Source: Notospermus geniculatus (taxonomy: Eukaryota; Nemertea; Pilidiophora; Heteronemertea; Lineidae). Taken from it: a stretch of 64,000 bases of DNA. The translations under genes were made by a program, and so were the position numbers. The notes beneath the pieces are model-generated. The model saw only the letters and a list, made by a program, of their open reading frames with translations. It was not told the DNA's origin and searched no databases. The stretch covers positions 851,002 through 915,001 of the forward strand of contig NMRB01000015.1 of NCBI GenBank assembly GCA_002633025.1, read 5' to 3'. Position 1 is the first letter of the stretch, and each line of letters starts with the position of its first letter. This document shows, one piece after another, positions 35,547-48,000 of the stretch.

Positions 35547-36529
35547 CCAAAACCGTTACAATGCAACAGAAAAGAAACACACGACGACACTCACTGCCAC
35601 CGCCCGCCTGTTTATTTACATCTTTCTCGCCCAAAACACCACAATCCAAATGCCAATACACATCCTATGATGTCATGTATGTCACTTGACATGGCAAATT
35701 TCATATTCCCATATTATCCAGAGTGTATGACAGATGCACCATTTCAAACACAGGGATACCAGCTCATATTGAATAAATTGCCATCACCATGGCAACAGTA
35801 CAGACGACATAACCAATCTAACCCTAATACGCAGCCGCTATGATGTAGTTGAGGGAGTCTGGAGGAGAGATGTCTGTCAAAGCTCTGTGGTAGGGAGGGC
35901 TCTTTGATGACTGTCTGAGACTGGTTTTTACCAACAAAGAACAAAGAGGCACTAAGGTGACATCACCGCAGGGCTCTCACTTCAGACCAGGAAGGGTTTC
36001 TGAAGTACAACTTACACATACATGTATTACACATGGTATTGCCCAATGATTCACAGCAAGTTTACTTTTGATCACTTTCTCTATATTCTGACATCCTGAT
36101 TGAAGAAAAATTAGAAAATGACAGGAGGAAGTAGGCCTAAATTCTGTGAGACTCCAGTAGTAGAAAGACCACGATGAACTCATTACATCACACCACTGTT
36201 CGCCAATGCATTTTTTAACTCAGGCTTAATAAATGATACTGATCTTGGCTAAAACAAATTACCAAACAGCAAAAATAGATAAAAAAGCTTATCTATTCTT
36301 GCAAACACTCAGGAATGTTCTGATTTTTCAAGTCCCAGAGGACTGAGGTGGGAATGGTATTGATGATGGCAAGCACCTTTGGGACAGCAGAGGGGTCCAA
36401 TCTATATGTAGATTTAGGTTAATAACATAAACGAAAAGATTTAAGATGCTCATATTTTTGGCTTGTGCAGTCATCAGGATCAGAAATTGGTATGGGCCAA
36501 GCCTAGCATAAATCTTCTGCAATTAGGCC

Positions 36530-37070
36530 CAGCCTAGGTCATATGCCAGACAAATCATATTCATTACAATGCAACATTTTATATTTATTTGTACATGTAG
36601 GTCAGATTCACAGAAAAAGACCTGTGCCTAGGTGGGCTCTCCGACATCAACAATTTAACAAGTCTAACAGAGTAGGCCTACGTCTTAATTAGGCTACACC
36701 CAATCACCAGTACAAACAATCAATCAATCAATTCAAGGACACAATAACAATCAGGCACCCAACATATCAACCACCTCTGCTGATTTTCTGGCCTAGGCCT
36801 ACATGCATACTATTTTAGGCCTACTTTTATTCTAGAAATAGGCCTAGGTAGAAGCACACGCCAGACAAATTAAACTGCAATGCAACATTTTGTATGTTTG
36901 TAGGTCAGATTCACACACATCAAAAGAAATAGGCATGCACCGGCTCATGGGCTTAATCAATGAATTGATAAAATATTTGTCTGTGGAGTACGTCTTTATG
37001 ACACAAGCAGTGGAGTACAATCAAATAACCACAATCAATTCAAGGACGTACAATCAGGCAACAACATAAT
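36530..37070. repeat. Diverged tandem duplication in KMT2E 5' intron
   Basis: Blocks including AATGCAACATTTT, GTAGGTCAGATTCACA and ACCACAATCAATTCAAGGAC or close variants occur in the same order at about 36550-36770 and 36875-37060. The copies differ too much to be alleles, so this is an old local duplication. AGGCCTA palindromes crowd the space between them. Confidence 0.6.
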
Positions 37071-37792
37071 GAAAAACGAGAAATAACCAGATAACTGGAG
37101 AACCGTCAGCCATCTTGAATCTACTCAACATTTTTACTTGCTCATATTCTGCTTTGTTTACAATGCTAGCGGACAAAATACTCCTTCAAAATGAGCTCTT
37201 TAACACAGACTGGAGGGAGAGCTGCATTGACAAACTGGTACCACAGCACAGTCACCTGGTGTCCGGGGCTTTTAACCACATTGGTGTGCTTTTCAGGTAG
37301 TCAGGCTCCAGAATTTTGACAGTTCCAAAATGTCGGCGCGTCGGCGGCACCGCAGGAAACCAAGCGATGCGCATCTAAAATTACCTCCAAAAGTTGGAAT
37401 ATATCGGGAAAAAGTTGACACATTCAAAAATATAGCGTAGGAAACATCACGAAGAATCATCGGTTCATATAAAACCAAACATAAATAGCTTTGAAAAGCT
37501 ATAAATTTTACGCACCGATTCCGATGTGTTTGTTTTGGTCTCTGCCACCCAGCCTGTACACAGTACACTGCTTGTGTAGTCCAATGTACAGGGATCCCTA
37601 TCTTCGAAAGTGGTCGCTAAAAACACTGGGTACTTATCCGCTACCACAGGGGAAGAATTGAAATACAATCGGTTGGTACGTGTAGATAAATATACAAAGT
37701 ACTCGGCACACAAATATAGTTGGGAGACAGTCACTGGAACTAGGAATAATTTGTCCAAAATTGACGGAATTTCTCTCGAACGCAAAGCTTAC

Positions 37793-37870
37793 ACATCCAT
37801 AATGGCGGCCATTGAAATTCTACTACGGGGTCTCCAAATAGTGTAATCAACGGAGGTCTGATCTATGCAA
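37793..37870 (-). other. Candidate KMT2E first non-coding exon
   Basis: On the minus strand a strong donor (GATGT followed by GTAAGC) occurs at 37793/37792, just downstream of a YY1-like ATGGCCGCCAT element. That is the arrangement of many 5'-UTR first exons. The transcription start cannot be set from sequence; alternative donors exist, for example near 37388. Confidence 0.3.
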
Positions 37871-38249
37871 GTGCGTGTGACGTCACACCCGCGAAAATAA
37901 CCAAAACAAAACTTCACTTCCTGGTTCGGGGTGAAGATGCTGAAAAAAACATAACTTGGCTGTTAAAACCTTTCTTGAAACAATTTGGCTGCCCCAAAAT
38001 CTGTGGCATTTACACAATTTGCAATTAAGGTCCTGCCCAACACGCTCAATCGAATTTTTGTCAATTTATTTACGCATGCGTGTTGACTGCAGTGATATTT
38101 TCCTGGCAGCGAGCTGGGAATGATGATGATGAAGCCAGGGTGCATTTGTACATGTTGAATACCTAGTCTGTACAGTGTGATTACCACCGCTTTACTTGAC
38201 CGATTGGTGCTGTTTTCTAGTTGGTGGATAACTCCACAATCCTGACGAG
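37794..38249. promoter_or_regulatory. Divergent promoter region between KMT2E and CADPS
   Basis: The two genes point away from each other here. The near-palindrome AATGGCGGCCATT (37801-37813) contains YY1-type cores on both strands. An in-frame TAA at 38229-38231 upstream of the CADPS start shows that the CADPS open frame does not extend back into this region. No TATA box is evident. Confidence 0.45.
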
Positions 38250-39041
38250 ATGTTGGGACCGTCGTCTAGTGAGGAGGAGTCAGAAAATGAAACAATTGAG
38301 GATGAGAACTCCGATGTTCTCAGCCTCCCGAGTACAGATCAGAGGAGTCTGTCAGCCAGTGGTGACAACCTCAGTGTCAGTGGGGGTGGTGGGATTCACT
38401 CCAGGCCTAGCAGTGTCAGGCCAGCCAGTCCCAGTCCATCGCTCGTTAGTGACAAGGAAAAAGAGGACCTTGAACGGCTGGAGAAAGAGGAAGAGGAAAG
38501 GAAACAAAAACTACAACTGTATGTATTCGTTATGAGATGTGTTGCATACCCGTTCAATGCAAAGCAACCTACCGACATGGCCCGCAGGCAGACAAAAGTC
38601 AACAAGCAACAACTTCAAACCATCAAAGACAGATTCCATGCATTTTTGAATGGTGAAACGAATATCGTGGCAGATGAAGCATTTACAAATGCAGTTCAGA
38701 GTTATTATGAGGTCTTTTTGAAGAGTGACCGTGTGGCAAACATGGTTCGCAGTGGCGGATGTTCGGCCAATGACTTTAGGGAGGTGTTCAAAAACAACAT
38801 CGAGAAACGGGTCAGAAATTTACCGGAGATAGATGGTTTGAGTAAAGAAACGGTTCTGAGTTCATGGATGGCTAAATTTGACCAGATATATCGAGGGGAG
38901 GAAGATCCACGAAAGCAGCCTCAAAGGATATCGACAGCTGCCTCGGAACTCATCTTGAGTAAAGAACAATTATACGAAATGTTTCAAAATATTTTAGCAG
39001 TTAAGAAATACGAGCATCAAATCCTGTACAATGCTTGTCAG
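38250..39041 (+). CDS. CADPS: CADPS exon 1 (N-terminal region)
   Basis: 264 codons ending in phase 0 at NACQ, donor GTAAGA. The start [19 protein letters not shown] parallels [13 protein letters not shown] of vertebrate CAPS, and an in-frame stop lies 19 bases upstream, so the start is well supported. Conserved runs include [55 protein letters not shown] and [20 protein letters not shown]. Confidence 0.97.
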
Positions 39042-42000
39042 GTAAGATATTTCCTAACTTCCACTTAAAAATTCGGAGCTGTCAGTTTTCTTTGGTAGCT
39101 GACTGCAGTCCAACTCCATCACGCTACCAGTACGTTGTATTTGAGTGTGTTGCTGAAAATCAAGTCCATTTCTATACCATGTGAAAGTTTGTTGCCTGGA
39201 AGTCTGAAGGGAATGGAATTTAAAATGCTGTTTTGTTAGGAAAATACAATGTAGTCCAATACCTAAGTGACCTCAGTGCTAGTAGTAATGGTTAATGTCA
39301 CTTTCACAGTTGTCACGATTATCCCCTTATTCTGAAGGGGCTGTGGAATCATGGACACTTTAAATGACTACTGGTACTAAATTTATCTGTCACCCCAGAT
39401 TCTGCTGCTAAAATAGCTGTAAAAATAGCACAAATAAGTGCTTTGGCTTATTTCATATCCAGAACGATCGATTCAAGTAGTAATAAATCGATCATTTGAT
39501 TGATGTACTACCACAGGAGCAAGAATGGTGCATACACGATGTCTTGTACATTGTACATACTGACTTGAGTAGCTATAATTTATCCATTATGGGCGATTTG
39601 AGGCTGCGGAGTGGGTAGACCCTTACATTACCCGAGCATTATAATGGTGAAAGTTAGGGGTGCCATCCACTGATACTAGTACTGAAAGGTGTTTCATCCT
39701 TTGAATTCTGAGCAGGCCTACAGCTGCCAACACTGGGCCTTTAGCCTGTTGTGTTGGTGACAATGGCAAGTTGAAGTAGCATGGTGGGAGTTACGACAGT
39801 GTGTGTGTTCTTTATTCCAATTTATCTGACAAACTTACAGCTACATGTATTTTGAAAACATGTCGACATCTGATCTCATTGCATGACCTTAAATTGCCAA
39901 TATTCACGTGGGTTGGTTGCTCTAGAAAGGAAAACCTATGGCCTTATCCAGCATTCCCAGGGTCCTCAGGGTTATGGTTGCAAATTCAGTGTTTCATCCT
40001 AATCTGGTGTCAGCTTCATTGGTAACTGGGTAAAATTCCATTCCTTTCCCAGTGCACATTTCATGTTAAGGTTTTTCAAATGAAAAAATGGAACCTCTCT
40101 ACTAGTATTGGGACAATAGGTCATTGAATAAAGACTAGCAAATGCTTTTACTTCAGATTTGTACAGCATAGCCTAGTGCATTTGTATTGCAAAATTCAAG
40201 TAAAAGCATTTGCTATTCTTTATTTATATGACCCATTATACAATGTAGGTGAACCCCTCTCTAACTGTGGACAGAAACACACAGTTTCGCAAATTATCAT
40301 GGAGCGGCGTGGTCTAGTGGTTAGAGACTCCTGATCAGAGGGTCCCGGGTTTGATTCCCAGTCCTGACCAAGAAAAAAACATGCCCGCTTGTGACCTTGA
40401 GCAAGTCACTTTGCCTCACTTTGTTGCTTTACCCCACCCAGTTGTAAAAGGGGTACCTGGCTGGTGGTGATGGTCTATGTGAATGTTAGTCCAAAAGAAC
40501 TGAAATCGGCTGCCGGGACTGTACTCCCCAGGGAGTGGAGAATTGAAATTGGAATGAACAGACCCAGTAGCTAATACATTGTAATAATGAAGCGCATTAG
40601 GCAGTTCAACTGAAAATGCGCTATATATAAGAACAGCATTTATTGCTGTATATTATCATGACCTTTGTAATCTGCGGGGCTTCTCCCACATAGCAAATCG
40701 TCGGCCCTCTTGTCTCTGGGTGGCGCAGTGGAAACATCCACACCTGCCACCAGGGAGGTCACAGGCTCAAACCCTAGTCGGTCCAGTGACTTTTGTGTAG
40801 CGAAGGCGATCTCTCCTCGAAATCGTGGATTTTCTCAGGGGACTCCGGTTTCCTCCTACACCCCAATTTGTTGTCCCCTGCATTCGGCTCAGCAAGGTTG
40901 ATGACTCAGTTGAATGCAGGGTTAACCCTGCATTCAGTTGAGTCATAAACCTTTTTTGTCAACCTTCATATTGGCATTTTTTGTCAGCAACAACTTCCTA
41001 ATAATGTTGGCAGCCCAGGGAAAACTTGGGTCTATGTCCCAATGGAATGACAATCTTGCGTTCGAAATAACGCTGACAATGAAGATATAACAACATAAAT
41101 GTATGTTTTAAAATCTTCCTCCGTCTTGTGAAATTCGGCAGATGTTGCCTGTTGGTGTCGTGATGATAGGGGAATATTGCCATCTCAGAATGAGGTTGCC
41201 ATTTGTTGATTACACGATGGATTGCCGCTGGTGCTGTCGTATTGATTTAACCAATGGAGCTTTTATTATGGTGAATATCATTCGTTCTGCATGCTGCTGA
41301 AGAGTTGAGATTGGAAAATGATGCACCAGTCTCATGCATATGTGTTGGTATGCATTGCTTCGATAATTTAAAGTAGGCAACATATCTTTTAGAACCCACT
41401 ACTGTCTGGGTAATAGTGATTGCCAGCCAGCTATATTACCGGTATCCACATTGAAAATATCACTGGGATCCCACCGGGATTGTTTGATTGGGTTTTTGGA
41501 TCCCACCAGAACAGAAATCCCAGTACATCTGCTGGGATCCATATTGGATCCGGCAGAGAATCCCAACTTGGGATTTTCTGTGGGATCCAATTTGTGGGTC
41601 CCATCGGGATTGAGATCTTGCTGAGAGGAATCCCGATGGGATTCCAGTTGTTGGCCTTTGGCAATACTGGTGGGATTAGTGGTATCCCAGTAGTGGGAAT
41701 GGGATAAGTATCCAAGTGGCACTCTTCATCTTTAGGAGGGAAAATCTTGCAGGAGTTTTGGTAATACGTTTCAAATCATAATTTAATTCACAGGGATATT
41801 TTGAAGCCCTGCTTTGGCAAGAGCTTATCTGGCCATTCGGATCATATGCCACCCTCATCATACATGTATGCCACCCTCTTCATCAACATTTTGTCAGGAT
41901 ACGTAGTTAAGTTTCTGCGAGGTGTGTGCGGCACGACCCTCCTGCATGCTCTTTTGCTGGCTAAAACAGCGAGATTAGCCTCCAAGTCGCTAGCGTTAGC

Positions 42001-45000
42001 ACATTGGGGCAGTATTGAGATTATTGATCTTGCTGTGTACATAGAACAATTCATGAGTCTGCTTACAACATTCCTGGTAACTTGGACCTGTGTCAAGTCT
42101 TAGGATAAGAATAGATTCTGACGGTGACACTGGGAATTGTGTTATGCAGCTCAGAAAATTGATCAAGATTTTTCGTTTTGCCACTTTTATCGGCAGTTAC
42201 CGACTGATTTCACTAGAAATCGTTGAGACGATCGAATAAATGTGGATGACAACTGTCCATCATTTCCCTGAAGTTGAAACATTAGTTGTGTAATCTTTAG
42301 TTCCTGATCTCACCACTAGGACTTGTACTTGGATCGGTATCACCTGTTGTGCATGATTGGTCGAAAAGCTGCCGATTCAACCAATCAACAGGTTTTCTAT
42401 CGGCTTCGAAGAAAAATTGTACTCTCTGACTCCTTCATTTGTTCCTTATTTTACTTCGTTCCCTTGGACATGTGTAAAATGCAACATCTTTCAGTTGTCA
42501 TGGAAACCAACTTTTTTAAAACTTGAGGACAACCATTCACAATTTATTTAATGCCAATGACATTTCTTGCCTTTATTGTGGGTGATTATCTTTTCATAAC
42601 CATGAATGAATAAAGTAAGTTGGTAATGTCGGGATTAGCTCAGCTCAACACAATAGATGTTGGTGGGCATTGCCATTGTCAATTTTTGCAGCACTGTGTC
42701 CTCAAGGGTATCCATTTGTTGGACAGCAATACTTTATTACCATATATCTGCATTGTATTGTTTTCCTGGTCAGGATGCACGTACAAATGTAGAAATCCCC
42801 TGAAACCACATCCATCCCATTATCCTCGATAGTAGTAAGTGTGGCTTTTTACTTTGGGCATGCAATGTCGCTATCAACAGGCATCCTCTTGTCAGAGTGA
42901 TTCTTTCACCAAAGGCCTACTGAATAATTCGTTATCAATGTTCATGAACTGACAGCAGTGTATTCTTGGAGTTCGATTGAGTGGTTGACAAACAATACAT
43001 GCACAGCTGTACATGATATCAAAATATAAACACGAGATGTTATCACTCGATCTTTGTGCTGCCCTGAGTTTTCTCATTAACCCCTAAACCACCAATTAGA
43101 GCAATTTCCATGACTTCCATCGAAAATTCTAATAAAAGATCACCAGCATCACATACTACACCAGTGTTTCCGGCGAAGGGTACTAAAGGTACCATGCTAG
43201 TAGGTACCCTCAAAGGAACAGAAAAGGGCCATTTTCTTTAATTTCATGTGGGTTTTGCTGATTTTGAAGAAATAAGTACCCTCAGATTTCTGGCAGAGAC
43301 CCTGTACATTGATACTCTACTGCAATTACGATTGTTTCCATCAAGTTACATGTACCGTACGTATTTTTCGTATGTATGCTTTAAAACTTGGAGAGTAGTC
43401 CGATCGCCACACCATCTGATGGCAAGTAGGAGAACTGAAGTTTCAGAACACGCATCATTGATTGTCGCCCTGGTGCTTTGAAGGGTTAAAGAATACATTA
43501 GAATTTCATACCTTGTAGGGGATCAAGATCAGTTTACTAAAATGCACCTTGTTTATAGCCTCCTCTTGTACATTTTCTCTGTGAGTCATTGACCTTTAAG
43601 GCGAGATTGAAATCCAAGAAGTGATCACTTGACGGAGTCGCTTTCAATGCGTATGATATACCTCCCGTTCTCCCTCCGTCTCATTTATCAATCATGTTGT
43701 GAATATTACAGAGACCTCCTGACTTGTGATACGTTCAACATTTCGCACTGTGATTGACGTCAGTATCGCTAAGCAGCAGAATTTAATGAGTTGCTGAACA
43801 TTCCCGAGGGTACCGACATTAATTTCCAGAAATACCTCTCCTGGAAGAGATGGTGTCATAACTGAGATTAAAACATAGCTGATTCTCCATTTGCTAGGTC
43901 ATGTTTTCAGCAGCATTAACACCAAAATGTGATTCGCATTTTCCTGTGCTGTTTCTGCAGGTACAGGGGGACTTTATTGTCAACAGGTGGCAGCACATAC
44001 CTGCGGTCCTAAACAATAGACGATATCACTCCAAAAGAATGCAGCAAACATGTCTTGACGTGAGACAAAAAAAATCAAATTGTTTCCCGGCGTCATGATC
44101 GCTGGAACAACTGGATTTTTTGAGTCGCGTCATGGAGTTCAGAATGACAAGCGGGACGGCATGACGCTACTACCGTCAGGTGCTGCACTCTTGGAGTGAT
44201 AGATTCTATTAAATACTGGCCTTAAATTGACATGATACCTAATGGCTTTCAGTGGATTTCTATGACAGCAACACCTTATCCATGATGGCCTTGAAAGGTT
44301 CCTTACACTTTCTTCGTGATGGAATCATGTATAATGACATCTTGATGTGAAAATACGCCCAGTAAATGGCCAATCTTCAGATGCCAATAAAAGCCAAAAC
44401 ATTTCGGTGTTACTCATCCATCGTCTATCCTTCAAAAATGGTACAGTTGCCCATAGAACCAATTAAGCCATTTGCAAACTATTACCACTGGCTATATTCT
44501 GGTAGGATGAATCCTTAATGAAAAATTGGCCATTAATAAGTGAACCTTTTTAAAAACTATTCGTCATATTGTTCAATTACGGGAATAATGATTAAAAGTT
44601 GCATGAATGATAATCGCTATATTTTTACTTCATTCCTACGGCTGGTATTTCCCTTCAGGTTTTCCTTTTATAAATATTTCAGTAGCGTTACCGTGGCAAC
44701 CCTTGAATGGTACATTGATCTCCACGACTGGGTATAAATAGACTAGCACTCAGGGATGGTGGTATTGTCTGCTACTGAGGGCAAATTTCATTGGTTACTC
44801 AGCAAATTAGGTCACGTTGGTACCGCTAATCGCATGCGGGTCATGGGGCAGTGTGTCAATTTCCATTCTTGCTGGAGCGCAATGCGAGAAAACGCCGGCA
44901 AATTGATGCCGAAGTAATGAAGAAAGAGGGATGACAGTCTGCAGAGTGGGAAGGCGGGTTTCGAAAAAGCGTGAGCCCTACATAAAAGGGCCATGGTACA

Positions 45001-48000
45001 TGTATTGCCACTTTTTTGTTGACAGCCGACGCCACCAGCGGAGATTGCATCATTCTCTAATACCGTAGTCTTGCATTTCGCCCCAGTGTTGGAGAATGAA
45101 TAGTCTTGCATTTCGCCCCAGTGTTGGAGAATGTATNTACCGTACATATACACTACATGCAGCTTGCATGATGATTAGCCGTAGCGCTGTAGCTAATAGC
45201 CTAGATTCTATAGGATTGTCTCTTCTATCGAGTTGAGTTTATCGATACCGTTTTGCATGTTTTGTCACTATGTAGATGAATGGATGTTCCCTGTGCTTCG
45301 GCAAATCGAAGCTGTGTACTAATGGACCCCTCTCTCAGGCATCAGCGTACTGAAAATATGATTAAACGTGCCTGTTCTGCAAGAACTGGCCAAAAATAAA
45401 ACAGCAGTCCTATAGAATCTTGTCACCCATTAGCCTACTCGTTTGGGGTCACCGTTTGATTATGTTTGAAATGAAGCAAATTATTCTCGGATGCATTGAT
45501 TTTTGCCGTACGTTTAGTATTTCCAGATGCTACATTGTAGCTTTTACATGTAGCTACTGAGCATGCTTAGCAGTGTATTTGCAAAATGGGCAAGTTAACA
45601 CTTTGTCATGCAATTCATTCTGGCTGGAAGGCCGAACTGCAGTATGCTGTGTTCAGGATTGTTGAGTGGTAGTCTGTTATGTGTCCGGCTGTATGTCCGT
45701 TACTTTTGGTTTGCTTTGGCTACCGGTAGGCTACAATGTAGAATTAGTTCAGAATGGTGTATTTGACATGTCTGTGCAAAATACCTGTGATTCTGTAATA
45801 TTTGGTAACAATATTCTAGTCAGTTGCTCTCTATATTTTTCAGCTTGACAATGCTGATGAGCAAGCAGCCCAGGTACGGCGGGAATTGGACGGGAGGCTG
45901 GCAGCCTGTGATGAAATGACCAGGGTAAGTATCAGCCTTATAATGTTGAGTTGTCCCCGTGATGAACAGCTCCTCCATAAAATTGTGTTACATTTCTAAT
46001 GTGCAAACTTCAATTTCAGAAAGCTAGTTGGCTCTGCATTAAGGGCCTTTAGATCACCTCAGTTGGTACCACTCATTGATTTGTCACCCATGGCAAGATG
46101 GCGCCACATCGCCCCTTGAATCTCGATCTGCACCTTTTTGAAACCTTTCAATTAGAAATTTACATAATTAGATTACATTTGCATATGTATTGCAAATGTA
46201 ATATAATGATATACATGTAAATATGTCGTACTACATGTAAGTTCAAACATAGTCAAGAGACATGATAAATGTACCGACAAATTTTCAAATATTTACTGCG
46301 TCATCAAGCCCTACAGGAAGTTTGCAACGTTTTCAGTATACAGCCATACAAAATTGCTCATGCAATATGATTTGAACAACTCGTACGTAGTGGACACAGC
46401 TATAGCGCTGAGTCGGGATCAATTAGCTAGGCTGTTTTCATCCCATCATTTCCGTTGAGTGTTATTATGCTAACACTTGTTACACAATAGACGGTAGAAT
46501 TTGTATCCAGCCCAAATATACGTTCATAAAGTGGGACGCACAAGTGCAATTAATGTTGCATGCTACCAGCGAGTTTTGTTACGACGGAAATTACTTGAAC
46601 GGCGTTGGAAATGTCACAAGTGACAAAAACGACCGTTTCTGGCGGATGTGATGTGTTAGACTGTTGGTACCACTTGTCTCCGGCTAGACCTGACTGACTG
46701 TCGAGTGTCAAAAATGGTTCTCCTCATGAAACAAAACACATCAAACTTGTCAATAATGTGGTGGTTGCCTCTCAAAAGAGCGGCTCGGTGAATAATTTCA
46801 GCAGACGGAAGTCGAACTTTGTACTTTTTTCCCATGAACAAAATAACATGATAAGTGAATTCGGCAAAAGCAATCCACCAGCCTGGTTCACCATACCGCC
46901 AGTTTTGCTCTCTGTTTTCCATACATGGACTTCTATCCCCAGCTCTGCATTATTGCTGCAATGCTGCTGAATAGTGCTGCAGTAGTGCTGCAATGCTGCT
47001 GCATAAGTGCTGCTGTGCTGCTGTTGCTGAATAACTGCTGCAAAACTATACTAGAATTTGATATGGGGTTGCACATGATGAATCCTGCCAAAGGTAGTTA
47101 TCATCTCTCTTGCATGCTCCTGAAATGTACGGGATGTGTGCTGCCCACTTTATGAATTGGTAACGAATAATTACGGTACCGTTACACGTTGGTTGATTTA
47201 TCAGCTTGGTCTGTTTCTAGATCCGTTACTCTAGTTTTGTTACTGAAGAGGAGGTAACTCACGTTCAGATTCAATTTTTTGCTCTCTATCAAGAGATTAA
47301 GATTTTGAAATAGCATTTCCACCTCTTTCAATCCATATATTCTGATTTCTTTCTTTATCCATCCGCATCACAAAATGCCATTCTAAAAAAATTTGGGAAC
47401 TTTTTCATTCTTGGTTTTTTATACCTTTACATTTTCTTGCGCCTCAAGGTGCCTGATTTTGAAATTTTCGGTTGTCATAATATTTTTCCCTAAAAACGAG
47501 CAAATTTATTTAAGATTTTGAATTTTTGGAAATGCACAAGTCTATCTATTCTGGTTTACCAACTTACACACATCTGACAATTCCCACCTCTTTGAAGGAA
47601 GATGATAGCCAGATTTATTTTCAGCGATCTTTTGTATTTGATACTTACATTCTTGGTTCGCTTCTGTTGTTTTGTGACTTGACCGACACTAACAGTGGCT
47701 TTAGTCCTCAACCCACTGCACTTGTGGCGGCATTGCAGATTTTTGATTTGCATAACTTGAGCCTGGGTACACACGATCATTTTCTCGTCACCCTCGTCTA
47801 TGCCCGGATGTCAGCCTCTTCAGATACTCTCACCGCGGGATGGTATTAGGTGACTGATGAGGTCGCCAGCTTACGAAGCAAAAATTAACCCCAGTTGGAA
47901 CTGAGGTGGTTTGTACTGTGTTGTACTGATTGAAATTCTGCGGAGTGTCCCATCTCCAAGGCATCACAAACAACAAGGCTTCACTGAAAAAAACATTATA

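Larger units (their letters stand above)
34919..37793 (-). other. 5' intron(s) of KMT2E
   Basis: No coding exon is recognised. The interval holds a G run (about 35328-35340), a 28-bp direct repeat (35491-35546) and a diverged duplication (36530-36770 and 36860-37070). A YY1-like CAAGATGGC lies on the minus strand at 37110-37119. Confidence 0.5.
39042..45843 (+). other. CADPS intron 1, with SINEs and MITEs
   Basis: 6.8 kb with no further exon needed (phase 0 join). It holds a MITE (40110-40240), two SINEs, a GGATCC-rich repeat, a second copy of MITE family 2, and an assembly join at 45137. Other open frames have no family resemblance. Confidence 0.7.

Noticed and set aside
40300-40400. A functional tRNA gene
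   Set aside because: Box A and box B are present but there is no cloverleaf or matching acceptor stem; the full unit is a SINE.
41420-41715. Open frames of about 95 codons on both strands (Ile/Gly/Pro patterns)
   Set aside because: Produced by the GGGATCC-type repeat, not by coding selection.
46656-46993. Overlapping 73-88-codon frames near 46.7-47.0 kb
   Set aside because: They cover a GCTGCT-type repeat and flanks within a CADPS intron and have no family match.
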